A stretch of DNA of 64,000 nucleotides from Parafrigoribacterium mesophilum (GTDB lineage Bacteria; Actinomycetota; Actinomycetes; Actinomycetales; Microbacteriaceae), in assembly GCF_039652555.1 (NCBI RefSeq), contig NZ_JBDJAF010000001.1, forward strand, positions 62,001-126,000. The letters run 5' to 3'. Of this stretch, positions 8,837 to 19,970 are shown piece by piece. The position numbers and the translations under genes are program-made. Position 1 is the first letter of the stretch, and every line of letters begins with the position of its first letter. The notes below the pieces were generated by a model, which saw only the letters and a program-made list of their open reading frames with translations, searched no databases and was not told the origin of the DNA.

Positions 8837-11341
8837 ATGGCAGACGGTGGGTTGATCCTCCCGCTCGCCGAGATCGGTGCCGCCGACCTCGACATCGCAG
8901 GCGGCAAGGGCGCAAACTTGGGCGAACTGCACGCCGCCGGGTTTCCCGTTCCGCCCGGATTCGTCGTCACGACAGCAGCCTATTCTCTGAGCACCGCCGA
9001 CCTCGAGGTTGGTTCGGTGCTCTCCGCCGCGGTGGTCACTGGCGGCGACTCCGCCGCGGCCGTCAGAAGTGCCGTCGCAGAACTGACTGTCCCCGCGGTC
9101 GTCGCTGCGGGCATCGCGGAGGCGTACGCGGCACTGGGCAATGGCCCCGTGGCAGTGCGCTCCAGCGCGACGGCGGAAGACTTACCTGGCGCAGCCTTCG
9201 CTGGACAACAGGACACGTATCTGGCCATCGTCGGAACGGACGCGGTGATCGACGCTGTTCGGCACTGCTGGGCATCCCTGTGGACCGACCGGGCGATCGC
9301 GTACCGGGCGCATCAGCGAGTCGACGGAGACGTTCGAATTGCCGTGGTTGTGCAGACGATGGTGGAGGCCGAGTACGCCGGAGTGCTCTTCACCGCCAAT
9401 CCGGTCACCGGCGACCGTCGGCAGACCATCGTCGATGCCAGCCCCGGACTTGGCGAATCCGTGGCTTCCGGCTTGGTCACCCCAGACCACTACGTGATCG
9501 ACGAACGAGGACGGGTGACGGAACGCAGCCTCGGCGCACGGGAGGTCGTGATCCGCTCCCGGCTCGGGGGCGGAGTGGACCGTCAGGAGCGGTCGGCCGC
9601 TGCCCCAGCGGGAGTTGAACCGGCACGGCTGAGCGACACCGCTCTGGCCGAACTCGTCAGCCTCGGACACCGGATTCAGGACCACTTCGGCCGGCCGCAG
9701 GACATCGAGTGGGCCCGTGCCGACGGTACCGCATGGATCGTGCAGGCACGCCCACTCACCGCTCTGCCACCTCAGCCGCTGAAGGTCAACCTGATCCGGC
9801 GGACCATGGGTGCGATCGTCTCCGAATTGCTGCCGATCCGGCCCTTTCCACTTGACATGTCAACCTGGACGGTGCACGGGCACGGCCGAATCCTCACCCG
9901 GATGATGCAGGAGATCCTCGCGGTGAGGATCCGGATGGCCGATCTCCTCCCCGAAGTCGACGGGGTCGTGCAGCAACTGCTGCCGCCCCACCCGCGGCCC
10001 ACCCTGAAAACCGTCACGACACCGCTGCGGATGCACGGTCGCATCCGTTCATTCGATCCGGCCCAGTGGACGGCTGACCAGCGCTTTGCGGCGTTCGAGC
10101 GGAACGTCGCCGAACTGCGTGCTCTCGACCTGTCAACGCTGCCGTGGGCACAGCTCCTGCGGGTGCCACGACGCGCACTGGAGGTTCTGGATCGGTTCAT
10201 CGATCTGCGCATCGACTACCTCCCCCGCGCCGGCGTCGATCTGGCCAAACTCCGCCTCCGACTTGCGCTGCTCGGCCTGCTGAGCTGGGCGTCTTCACTG
10301 ACTCGCGGCGGGAGCACGCGGACCACCGACGCCGACCTTGCGCTCGGAGCGATCGCCGCCTCGATCCGAGCCAACCCGGCGTGGCGGTCCACATTCGACA
10401 TCGCCGGGGCTGACGAGCTCGCGGACCGGATCTGGCACGGCAAAGCGTTCGATGCGCTGCGGCCCTCGGTCGATGCGTTCCTGGACGAGTTCGGCCATCG
10501 CGAGACCACGAGCGCGTTCCTGATGTCCGAACCCACGTGGTCCGAGAAGCCCGCCATCCTGGTAGGTGCCGTCCAGTCGATGCTTCGGGGCGCACCTGCA
10601 GGTGAGGCCATCGACACGGGAAGGGACACACCGACGGACAGCATCTTGGGCCTCCGGCGGGTGCGAATCACCCGAACCGGCCCCGCGCTGCTTCGCACCG
10701 CCACCGCAGCCCGCGCCGCCATCGCCTTCCGCGAGGACAGCCACTTTCACGCCATGCGCGCGCTGCCACCGCTGAGAGTCGCGCTCCTCGAAGCCGGCGT
10801 GCGACTCCACGCGGCAGGAGTACTGGAGAATTCACTCGACGTGCTGCATCTTCGGCTTGAAGAACTCGAACAGATCACGGACCCGATGCTCCCCGACCCG
10901 GACTTGGTCGCGCGGCTCCGGCAGCTTGTGGTCTGCCGGTCTCGCACGCGGGCGGCCCTTGCCGGTGCTCCCCTGATCTCCCCGGCAACTCTCTACCGCG
11001 CCCCGAGGCGAGGGTCCGGCGCGCTCGTGGCCGGCACCCCGGCGCGCGGCGGGACCGTGACCGGCGTCGTCCGCATCATCCGAGGCCCCCACGAGTTCGG
11101 AGCGCTGGCGCCCGGCGAAATCCTGGTCTGCCCGTACACGAATCCCTCGTGGACTCCCCTTTTCCAGTCGGCAGCCGCGGTCGTTGTCGACTCGGGCGGG
11201 ATCGCCTCCCACGCCGCCATCGTCGCACGCGAGTACGGTATCCCCGCGATCATGGGCACGGGAAACGGCACCGCCGTCCTCCGTGACGGCCAATCCGTCA
11301 CGGTCGACGGCGACTCTGGGCAGGTTCGGATGGCATCGTGA
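8837..11341 (+). CDS. PEP-utilising phosphotransferase, rifampicin phosphotransferase-like
   Basis: This 834-residue protein has the three-part layout of the PEP synthase / PPDK / rifampicin phosphotransferase superfamily. There is an N-terminal ATP-grasp-type domain (about 1-320, beginning GGKGANLGELHAAGFPVPPGF, with AVRSSATAEDLPGAAFAGQQ and DIEWARADGTAWIVQARPLT), a middle domain (about 325-730), and a swivelling phosphohistidine domain with GGIASHAAIVAREYG, where H792 is the likely phosphorylated residue. It lacks the large C-terminal PEP-binding barrel of true PEP synthase. The length and order match rifampicin phosphotransferase, which inactivates rifamycins using ATP, but the middle domain is too divergent for me to name the substrate. 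GAGAGG lies 8 nt before the ATG. The downstream TetR gene is coupled by a GTGA overlap. Confidence 0.75.
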   Translation: MADGGLILPLAEIGAADLDIAGGKGANLGELHAAGFPVPPGFVVTTAAYSLSTADLEVGSVLSAAVVTGGDSAAAVRSAVAELTVPAVVAAGIAEAYAALGNGPVAVRSSATAEDLPGAAFAGQQDTYLAIVGTDAVIDAVRHCWASLWTDRAIAYRAHQRVDGDVRIAVVVQTMVEAEYAGVLFTANPVTGDRRQTIVDASPGLGESVASGLVTPDHYVIDERGRVTERSLGAREVVIRSRLGGGVDRQERSAAAPAGVEPARLSDTALAELVSLGHRIQDHFGRPQDIEWARADGTAWIVQARPLTALPPQPLKVNLIRRTMGAIVSELLPIRPFPLDMSTWTVHGHGRILTRMMQEILAVRIRMADLLPEVDGVVQQLLPPHPRPTLKTVTTPLRMHGRIRSFDPAQWTADQRFAAFERNVAELRALDLSTLPWAQLLRVPRRALEVLDRFIDLRIDYLPRAGVDLAKLRLRLALLGLLSWASSLTRGGSTRTTDADLALGAIAASIRANPAWRSTFDIAGADELADRIWHGKAFDALRPSVDAFLDEFGHRETTSAFLMSEPTWSEKPAILVGAVQSMLRGAPAGEAIDTGRDTPTDSILGLRRVRITRTGPALLRTATAARAAIAFREDSHFHAMRALPPLRVALLEAGVRLHAAGVLENSLDVLHLRLEELEQITDPMLPDPDLVARLRQLVVCRSRTRAALAGAPLISPATLYRAPRRGSGALVAGTPARGGTVTGVVRIIRGPHEFGALAPGEILVCPYTNPSWTPLFQSAAAVVVDSGGIASHAAIVAREYGIPAIMGTGNGTAVLRDGQSVTVDGDSGQVRMAS

Positions 11342-11911
11342 CCGACCATCGATCCGCCCCGCGCCGGCGCGGAAATGCGTTATTGTCAGCAATCTTCGCC
11401 GCCACCCTCGCCGAACTCGACGACCACGGCTACGCGGCCCTGCGGATGGATGCCGTCGCGGAACGGGCCCACCTCAGTAAGGCCTCGTTGTACCGGCGTT
11501 GGTCGGGCAAACTGGGTCTGGTCGTGGATGCCGCCTCGGCATCCTTCCCCGACAGCGACCAGCTGGCTGACACCGGCTCATTACGGGGCGACCTGCTCGC
11601 GAACCTCCGCCACATCGCCGCACTGCTCGCCGGTGCGACCGGGGAGGCGCTCCGGGCCGTCGTTGCCGACGCCGTCAGTGATCCGGACCGGGCGCGCGAG
11701 GTCAGGGGGCGCACGCAAGGGCGCAGTGCTCAGGCGATACACGCGATCGTCGGCAGGGCGATTGCGCGAGGCGAACTCCCCGAAATCGAACTGACGCCGC
11801 GGCAGGCGGCAGTAGGCCACTCCATGCTGAGGCACCATTTTCTCTGGCACGATGAGTTGCCGGACACTCTCATCGTTCAGATCGTCGACGAGGTGATGCT
11901 GCCGCTGTTGG

Positions 11912-13978
<2,067 letters not shown>

Positions 13979-13987
13979 GGCTTCAGT

Positions 13988-14599
13988 TTAAGCAGCGGGG
14001 TCTGACACCCGCTCCCAGAGTCGGTCGACCTGGGTCAGGGTATCGGCGAGGCTGCCGTCGTTGTCGATGACGATGTCCGCGACGGCCAGCCGCTCGGTGT
14101 CGGTGGCCTGCGAGTTGAGCCGGTGCACCGCTTCTTGCCGAGTCAGGCCGCGCAGCGTGATCAAACGCTCGATGCGGGTCTCGAGACTCGCGTGCACGAC
14201 CACGATGAGGTCGAAGGCGTTGTCTCCGTTCACACCGGCTTCGACCAGCAGCGGGACGTCGTAAACCACCACCGCGTCGGGGTCGCGGTCGGCCGCCTGG
14301 GCGATGAGCTCCCGAGCCAGCGCCTTCACCGCGGGATGCGTGATGCCGTTCAGCACCTCGCGGCGCTCGGCATCCTGAAAGATCATGGTGCCCAGAGCGG
14401 TGCGATCCAGGGTGCCGTCCGGTCGGATCACCTCCTGGCCGAACTCCTCGGCGATGCGCGCCAGCGCCTCAGTGCCGGGTTCGACGACTCGGCGCGCCAG
14501 TTGGTCGGCGTCGATGTGCACGGCTCCGTGCTCTGCCAACCGCTCGGCAACCAGAGACTTGCCCGATGCGATGCCTCCGGTGAGCCCGATCAGATACAC
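13988..14599 (-). CDS. coaE: Dephospho-CoA kinase
   Basis: This enzyme catalyses the last step of CoA synthesis, the ATP-dependent phosphorylation of the 3'-OH of dephospho-CoA. It has 203 residues. The P-loop GLTGGIASGKS is at residues 5-15, followed by HIDADQLARRVVEPG. VVYDVPLLVEAG is the family's core motif. It starts at GTG 14599. It sits between rpsA and uvrB, as in many actinobacteria, after a strong hairpin. Confidence 0.95.
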   Translation of the reverse strand: MYLIGLTGGIASGKSLVAERLAEHGAVHIDADQLARRVVEPGTEALARIAEEFGQEVIRPDGTLDRTALGTMIFQDAERREVLNGITHPAVKALARELIAQAADRDPDAVVVYDVPLLVEAGVNGDNAFDLIVVVHASLETRIERLITLRGLTRQEAVHRLNSQATDTERLAVADIVIDNDGSLADTLTQVDRLWERVSDPAA

Positions 14600-14643
14600 G
14601 CGTTCATGCTATCGGGCCGCCCAGCAGGCTCCCGGGAACAGAA

Positions 14644-14676
14644 CACGGCCGGAACCCCGTGCGGGGTCCGGCCGTG
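14644..14676 (-). terminator. Hairpin between rpsA and coaE, probable terminator
   Basis: This GC-rich inverted repeat (CACGGCCGG...CCGGCCGTG, with CCCC/GGGG inside) has one unpaired base and a GTGC-type loop. It begins about 26 bp after the rpsA stop and ends about 45 bp before the coaE start. On the minus strand it is followed by a short T-containing stretch. It would end or attenuate rpsA transcription. Confidence 0.65.
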
Positions 14677-14702
14677 CTGCTGCTAACTTCTTGCTGGCTG
14701 AG

Positions 14703-16196
14703 CTACTTGCTCGCTGACTCGTTCGCCGTGACGGCATCCGCGTCCGCAGCGCCGTTGGACAGCTTGGCGCGCAGGGCGGCGAGCGACTCGTCGTCGGCGA
14801 GACGACCCGCCGAGGCGACCTGGGGCGTGAAGCCGGAGCCCTCCGAGGTGGAGATGGGGGCGTTGGCCTTCTCGATCGATGCGGCGACCTGCTTCTTGTG
14901 GGCTTCCCAGCGCGCCTGGGCGGCAGCGTAATCCTGCTCCCACTTCTCGCGCTGGGCCTCGAAGCCTTCGCGCCATTCGTTGGTCTCCGGGTCGAAGCCC
15001 TCCGGGTACTTGTAGTTGCCCTTGTCGTCGTACTCGGTGAGCATGCCGTACAGGGCCGGGTCGAACTCGGTACCCTCGGGGTCGACACCCTCGTTGGCCT
15101 GCTTGAGGCTCAGCGAGATGCGGCGACGCTCCAAGTCGATGTCGATGACCTTGACGAAGACCTCTTCGCCCACCGAGACGACCTGCTCGGCCAGTTCGAC
15201 GTGTTTGCCGGACAACTCCGAGATGTGCACCAGGCCCTCGATGCCATCAGCGACGCGCACGAACGCGCCGAACGGAACCAGCTTGGTGACCTTGCCAGGT
15301 GCAACCTGCCCGATGGCGTGGGTGCGGGCGAAGATCTGCCACGGGTCTTCCTGGGTGGCCTTGAGCGACAGCGACACGCGCTCGCGCTCGAGGTCCACCT
15401 CGAGGATCTCGACGGTGACCTCCTGGCCGACCTCGACGACCTCGCTGGCGTGCTCGATGTGCTTCCAGGACAGCTCCGACACGTGCACCAGACCGTCGAC
15501 TCCGCCGAGGTCCACGAACGCGCCGAAATTGACGATCGACGAGACGGTGCCCTTGCGGACCTGGCCCTTGGCCAGGTTGTTGAGGAAGCTGGTGCGGCTC
15601 TCCGACTGCGTCTGCTCCAGCAGGGCACGGCGAGACAGGACCACGTTGTTGCGGTTCTTGTCGAGCTCCAGGATCTTCGCCTCGATCTCCTGGCCGAGGT
15701 ACGGGGTCAGGTCGCGCACGCGACGCAGCTCGATGAGGGACGCGGGGAGGAATCCGCGCAGTCCGATGTCGACGATGAGGCCACCCTTGACAACCTCGAT
15801 CACCGTTCCGGTCACGACGCCGTCTTCGTCCTTGATCTTCTCGACATCGCCCCAAGCACGTTCGTACTGAGCGCGCTTCTTCGAGAGGATGAGGCGGCCT
15901 TCTTTGTCTTCCTTCTGGAGGACGAGAGCTTCGACATTGTCGCCGACCTGCACAACTTCGGACGGGTCGACATCGTGCTTGATGGACAATTCACGGGAAG
16001 GGATGACACCCTCCGTCTTGTAACCGACGTCGAGGAGCACCTCGTCCCGGTCGATCTTGACGACGGTACCTTCGATGAGATCCCCGTCGTTGAAAAACTT
16101 GAGGGTTTTTTCGACCGCGGCGAGAAAATCTTCAGCAGATCCAATGTCGTTGATGGCGACCTGCTTGGGTGCCCTGTCGGTCGTTGCGATTGTCAT
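14703..16196 (-). CDS. rpsA: 30S ribosomal protein S1
   Basis: S1 helps load mRNA on the 30S subunit. The protein is 497 residues with four S1 RNA-binding repeats at about 36-105, 123-188, 209-277 and 294-363 (for example GTVSSIVNFGAFVDLGGVDGLVHVSELSW). A charged, low-complexity C-terminal tail follows, as in other actinobacteria, which have four repeats rather than the six of E. coli. It starts at ATG 16196. The leader upstream is long and ends in the repeat array. Confidence 0.96.
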   Translation of the reverse strand: MTIATTDRAPKQVAINDIGSAEDFLAAVEKTLKFFNDGDLIEGTVVKIDRDEVLLDVGYKTEGVIPSRELSIKHDVDPSEVVQVGDNVEALVLQKEDKEGRLILSKKRAQYERAWGDVEKIKDEDGVVTGTVIEVVKGGLIVDIGLRGFLPASLIELRRVRDLTPYLGQEIEAKILELDKNRNNVVLSRRALLEQTQSESRTSFLNNLAKGQVRKGTVSSIVNFGAFVDLGGVDGLVHVSELSWKHIEHASEVVEVGQEVTVEILEVDLERERVSLSLKATQEDPWQIFARTHAIGQVAPGKVTKLVPFGAFVRVADGIEGLVHISELSGKHVELAEQVVSVGEEVFVKVIDIDLERRRISLSLKQANEGVDPEGTEFDPALYGMLTEYDDKGNYKYPEGFDPETNEWREGFEAQREKWEQDYAAAQARWEAHKKQVAASIEKANAPISTSEGSGFTPQVASAGRLADDESLAALRAKLSNGAADADAVTANESASK

Positions 16197-16412
16197 ATAG
16201 TGGTTGCTCCAGGATGGATATGCCGTGTGGCATTTATTTCAGGCCATCGGCTGTGGGTACGCATCCGCACGCCAGATCTTCAGCGGGAATCCGTATACAT
16301 CGCCGATGACAGGCGGATGAGTCATCGCAGAATGCGACGCTCAAGCTTATCTCATCGACCTAGCGCCCGCCAAACCCCTCTGTACCCGCTTAACGGGGGA
16401 TTCGACACGCTC
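16197..16412. other. rpsA upstream region
   Basis: These roughly 215 bp between the rpsA start and the repeat array must hold the rpsA promoter and leader. I see no convincing -35/-10 pair and no coding potential. A degenerate piece of the repeat (GATTCGACACGCTCAGCGG) is already visible near 16400. Confidence 0.5.
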
Positions 16413-17000
16413 AGCGGGTTGAGTAGCCGCCCGACGAAGGAGGCCGACGTATCGAAACCGCGCCCAGCGGGTTGAGTGGCCGCCCGAGGAACGAGGCCGG
16501 CGTATCGAAACCGCGCCCAGCGGGTTGAGTGGCCGCCCGACGAAGGAGGCCGGCGTATCGAAACCGCGCCCAGCGGGTTGAGTGGCCGCCCGAGGAACGA
16601 GGCCGGCGTATCGAAACCCGTGTCGGCGGTTTCGATACGCTCGCGCTGGCGCGCTCCCTACTCAACTCGCGGGGTTTCAGCGGGTTGAGTAGCCGCCCGA
16701 GGAACGAGGCCGACGTATCGAAACCGCGCCCAGCGGGTTGAGTAGCCGACCGACGAAGGAGGCCGGCGTATCGAAACCCGTGTCGGCGGTTTCGATACGC
16801 TCGCGCTGGCGCGCTCCCTACTCAACTCGCAGGGCTTCAGCGGGTTGAGTAGCCGCCCGAGGGACGAGGCCGGCGTATCGAAACCCGTGTCGGCGGTTTC
16901 GATACGCTCGCGCTGGCGCGCTCCCTACTCAACTCGCGGGGTTTCAGCGGGTTGAGTAGCCGCCCGAGGAACGAGGCCGGCGTATCGAAACCCGTGTCGG
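16413..17000. repeat. Tandem/palindromic repeat array, 53-bp and 107-bp periods
   Basis: Eight copies of a unit starting AGCGGGTTGAGTAGCCG and ending GTATCGAAACC begin at 16413, 16466, 16519, 16572, 16679, 16732, 16839 and 16946. The spacing is 53 bp, except three 107-bp steps (after 16572, 16732 and 16839). In each 107-bp step a reverse-oriented arm (GGTTTCGATACGCTCGCGC...CTACTCAAC) is inserted, giving a large imperfect palindrome. Units alternate small variants (GAGGAACGAGG / GACGAAGGAGG, AGTAG / AGTGG). Repeats of this style (TTTCGATACGCTCGC...) are familiar between genes in Microbacteriaceae-like genomes. Short ORFs across it are artefacts of the repeat. Confidence 0.9.
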
Positions 17001-17035
17001 CGGCATAAATGACCTGCCGCGTTGGTTGTCCCGAC

Positions 17036-17959
17036 ATGGCTTCCGACGACGCGATGGATGCATACTCGCAGGCGGTGATCCGAGTGGCTCAAACCCTGCT
17101 GCCAAGTGTCGCCAGCGTGTCGGTCAACACCGCACGTGGACGCGGGCTGGGTAGCGCGACGGTGATTGCTGCCCAGGGCATCCTGCTCACGAGTGCCCAC
17201 GTCGTCGCGGGCGCCACCACGGTGAATTGCGCCTTCGCCGACGGCACGGACGTTGCGGCCGAGGTACTGGGCCGGGATCCGCTGTCGGATCTGGCGGTGC
17301 TTCGCTCAGATGGAACGGTTCCAGATCCGGTCACGCTCGGCGACGCGGCGACTCTGCGGGTCGGACAACTCGTGGTGGCGGTCGGCAATCCGCTGGGTCT
17401 CGCCGGCAGCGTCACCGCCGGAATCGTTTCCGGGCTCGGCAGGTCGTTGCCAACACCATTGGGCCGTGTCATTGACGAGGTGATTCAGACGGATGCTGCA
17501 CTCAATCCGGGCAACAGCGGCGGTGTGCTTGCCGACAGTTCCGCCCGCATGGTCGGGGTCAACACGGCGGCGGCGGGGGTCGGGTTGGGTTTGGCGGTGC
17601 CCATCAACTCCTCCACCAGGGACATCATCTCTGCGCTGACCACGAATGGTCGGGTGCGACGGGCCTGGTTGGGAATCGCCAGCGTGCAGGTACCGCTGAC
17701 TCCGGAACTGGCCGCGAAGGTGGGCTCCCGCACCGGGCTGCAGGTGGCAGAGGTCGTCGCCGGCAGCCCGGCCGCGGATGCAGGGCTGCACCGTGGCGAC
17801 ATCATCGTGCGCCTTGACGGTCAGGTGGTGGTGACGACAACAGCGGTACAGCGGCTCATGGTGGAGAACGCGATCAGCCGGCGGATTGAGATCACCGTGT
17901 GGCGTAACGGCGCCTTGGTTGACGTGATCGCGCTACCGCGGGAGCTTCAGCAAGCCTGA
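17036..17959 (+). CDS. HtrA-like serine protease with PDZ domain, no membrane anchor
   Basis: This trypsin-like protease is 307 residues counted from the ATG at 17036. The catalytic triad is readable: H55 in TSAHVVAG, D85 in DLAVL and S161 in NPGNSGG. A C-terminal PDZ domain follows (about 215-300, GLQVAEVVAGSPAADAGLHRGDIIVRLDG). Unlike most actinobacterial HtrA/PepD proteins there is no transmembrane helix or signal peptide, so it should be cytoplasmic. The start is uncertain: an ATG at 17009 lies right at the end of the repeat array, and one at 17054 is also possible. No good Shine-Dalgarno distinguishes them. The gene is convergent with the DUF885 gene, with a 23-bp gap. Confidence 0.88.
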   Translation: MASDDAMDAYSQAVIRVAQTLLPSVASVSVNTARGRGLGSATVIAAQGILLTSAHVVAGATTVNCAFADGTDVAAEVLGRDPLSDLAVLRSDGTVPDPVTLGDAATLRVGQLVVAVGNPLGLAGSVTAGIVSGLGRSLPTPLGRVIDEVIQTDAALNPGNSGGVLADSSARMVGVNTAAAGVGLGLAVPINSSTRDIISALTTNGRVRRAWLGIASVQVPLTPELAAKVGSRTGLQVAEVVAGSPAADAGLHRGDIIVRLDGQVVVTTTAVQRLMVENAISRRIEITVWRNGALVDVIALPRELQQA

Positions 17960-17982
17960 GCCGTCGATGGCGGCCACCCACG

Positions 17983-19653
17983 TCAGCTGAGCAGGGCGGC
18001 ACGCAGGGTGTCCAGGCCTACTCCCCCGATGTCCAGGGCCTTCTTGTGGAACGCCTTCATGTCGAAAGCGGCACCCTCACGGCGCCGGTACTCGTCGCGC
18101 AACTGCTCCCAGATCCGTTGCCCGATCTTGTACGACGGCGCCTGTCCCGGCCAACCGAGGTAGCGGTTCACCTCGAACCGCACGAAGCTGTCGTTCATAT
18201 TCACGTTGCGCGCCAGGAACCCGAACGCATCGTCACCGGTCCAGGGCCGGGAGCCGTCTGGCAATGTCTTCTCCAGGTGCACGCCGATGTCCAGTACCAC
18301 CCTGGCCGCCCGCATCCGTTGCCCATCGAGCATGCCCAGCCGGTCGGCGGGGTCGTCCAGGTAGCCGAGCTGCTCCATGAGCCGCTCCGCGTACAGCGCC
18401 CAGCCCTCCGCGTGGCCCGATGTGCCGGCATTGCGGCGCCAGGTGTTCAGCTGGGCCTTGTTGTAGACCGCCTGCCCGATCTGCAGATGATGCCCGGGAA
18501 CACCCTCGTGGTACACCGTGGTCAGCTCGCGCCAGGTGTCGAACTCGGTGACGCCCTCCGGCACACTCCACCACATCCGGCCGGCGCGGGAAAAGTCGTC
18601 CGTGGGGCCGGTGTAGTAGATGCCGCCCTCCTGGGTCGGGGCGATCATGCACTCCAGACGCTTGACCTGGTCCGGGATGTCGAAGTGACTCTTCGACAGT
18701 TCGGCGACGGCGCGGTCGCTGGTCTGCTGCATCCAGCGCTGCAGTGCCTCGGTGCCGTGCAGTTTTCGCGTCGGGTCGCCGTCGAGGAACTCGATAGCCT
18801 CGTGCACGGATGCGCCCGGCTTGATTTCACGGGCGATCGCCTCCTGCTCGGCGGTCATCCTGGCGAGCTCGGCGATTCCCCAGTCATAGGTTTCGTCCAG
18901 GTCGACGGTGGCGCCCAGAAAGTAGCGCGACGCCAGCGCGTAGCGATCACGGCCGACGGCGTCCTTCTCTGGCGCGTGCTGCGCAAGTTCGTTCGTCAAG
19001 AATGCCGAAAGCTCCGCGTAGGCCTGCGCCGACTTCCGTGCGCCGGCCGCGAGGTCGGCCTGCAGCGATTGCGGCAGTTCAGCTCCGCCTGCGGTGGCGT
19101 CCTCCGCCAACTGGAAGAAGAAGCCGGTGCTGGCGACCTGCTTGTCGGCCTGGGTGATGATTTCCTTCACCTGCCGGATGGCTGGCACATTGCCGGCCGC
19201 GATGCCCGAGCGCAGGGTCTGAATGTAACCGGCCATCGCGCCGGGAAGGTTGTGCATCCGTTTGGCGATACTGCCCCAGTCGTCGGCCGTTGCCGTGGGC
19301 ATCAGATCGAAAATCTCGCGCAGCTCCTGCGCAGGCGAGGCGATCACGTTGAGGTCACGCTGCTCGAACCCGGCGTCATGCCGCTCGATGGTCAGTTCGA
19401 GCTCGCGGGCGAGATCCATGGTCGTGACCCGGTCGACGTCGTCTACCGGCGTCGCGGCGCGGATCGCGGCCAGCGCCTTCTTCGTCGCGGCGATCGCATG
19501 CTCTGCACCATCGGGCGAATAGTCGGCGTACTCGCCCTCGCGCCCCGGACGGCCGAGGTACACGTGCAGTTCGGGAAAGAGGTCCAGTTCGGTGTCGATC
19601 CACTGTTCGGCGACGGCGTCGACGTCAGTGGGGGTACGGGTGCTGTCAGTCAT
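17983..19653 (-). CDS. DUF885 family protein, putative metal-dependent peptidase
   Basis: This 556-residue protein matches the DUF885 family. The diagnostic features are the zinc-peptidase-like HEGVPGHHLQ motif in the C-terminal half, followed by GHAEGWALYAERLMEQLG and GMLDGQRMRAARVVLDIG. The family is thought to be distantly related to thermolysin-type or carboxypeptidase zinc enzymes, but the substrate is unknown. No signal peptide is seen. It starts at ATG 19653, 20 bp downstream of the ptsH stop, so it is probably in the polA-ptsH transcript. Confidence 0.88.
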   Translation of the reverse strand: MTDSTRTPTDVDAVAEQWIDTELDLFPELHVYLGRPGREGEYADYSPDGAEHAIAATKKALAAIRAATPVDDVDRVTTMDLARELELTIERHDAGFEQRDLNVIASPAQELREIFDLMPTATADDWGSIAKRMHNLPGAMAGYIQTLRSGIAAGNVPAIRQVKEIITQADKQVASTGFFFQLAEDATAGGAELPQSLQADLAAGARKSAQAYAELSAFLTNELAQHAPEKDAVGRDRYALASRYFLGATVDLDETYDWGIAELARMTAEQEAIAREIKPGASVHEAIEFLDGDPTRKLHGTEALQRWMQQTSDRAVAELSKSHFDIPDQVKRLECMIAPTQEGGIYYTGPTDDFSRAGRMWWSVPEGVTEFDTWRELTTVYHEGVPGHHLQIGQAVYNKAQLNTWRRNAGTSGHAEGWALYAERLMEQLGYLDDPADRLGMLDGQRMRAARVVLDIGVHLEKTLPDGSRPWTGDDAFGFLARNVNMNDSFVRFEVNRYLGWPGQAPSYKIGQRIWEQLRDEYRRREGAAFDMKAFHKKALDIGGVGLDTLRAALLS

Positions 19654-19673
19654 GCGTCGAGCCTAACCACGGA

Positions 19674-19970
19674 TCAGGCGTCGAAGTCGGTGCTCAACAG
19701 TTCCACCAGGTCCGCGAGGGCCGCTTCGGCGCCGCTCCCGCCGCTCCCGTCGGCGGAAAGGGTGACCACCTCGCCGCAGTGCACGCCGAGCGAGAGCACC
19801 TCGAGGATGCTGGCGGCGTTGGCCGTCCGTCCCGTCGCAGTGGTAACGGTGATCGCCAGGCCGGCGTCCGCCGCTGCCCGCGCGAACAAGGACGCCGGGC
19901 GGGCGTGCAGGCCGACGCTGGAGGCGACGGCCACGGTTCGCCGGATCACCGTGTATTCCGATTCGGGCAT
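19674..19970 (-). CDS. ptsH: HPr-family phosphocarrier protein
   Basis: HPr passes phosphate from PEP-phosphorylated enzyme I to sugar-specific EIIA proteins. It has 98 residues. The active histidine is H22 in GLHARPAS, and a serine at the regulatory position is in AASILEVLSLG (S54). The sequence around it is not the strict KSI(M/L)GVMSLA, so HprK-type control is doubtful, and HprK is generally absent from this group. Its ATG shares one base with the polA TGA (TGATG), so translation is coupled. No ptsI is nearby. Confidence 0.93.
   Translation of the reverse strand: MPESEYTVIRRTVAVASSVGLHARPASLFARAAADAGLAITVTTATGRTANAASILEVLSLGVHCGEVVTLSADGSGGSGAEAALADLVELLSTDFDA

Noticed and set aside
16411..17037. 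Short ORFs and CRISPR-like look of the repeat array
   Set aside because: Repeats are tandem or palindromic with no unique spacers of constant size, and no cas genes are nearby. The ORFs are just repeat units read in different frames.
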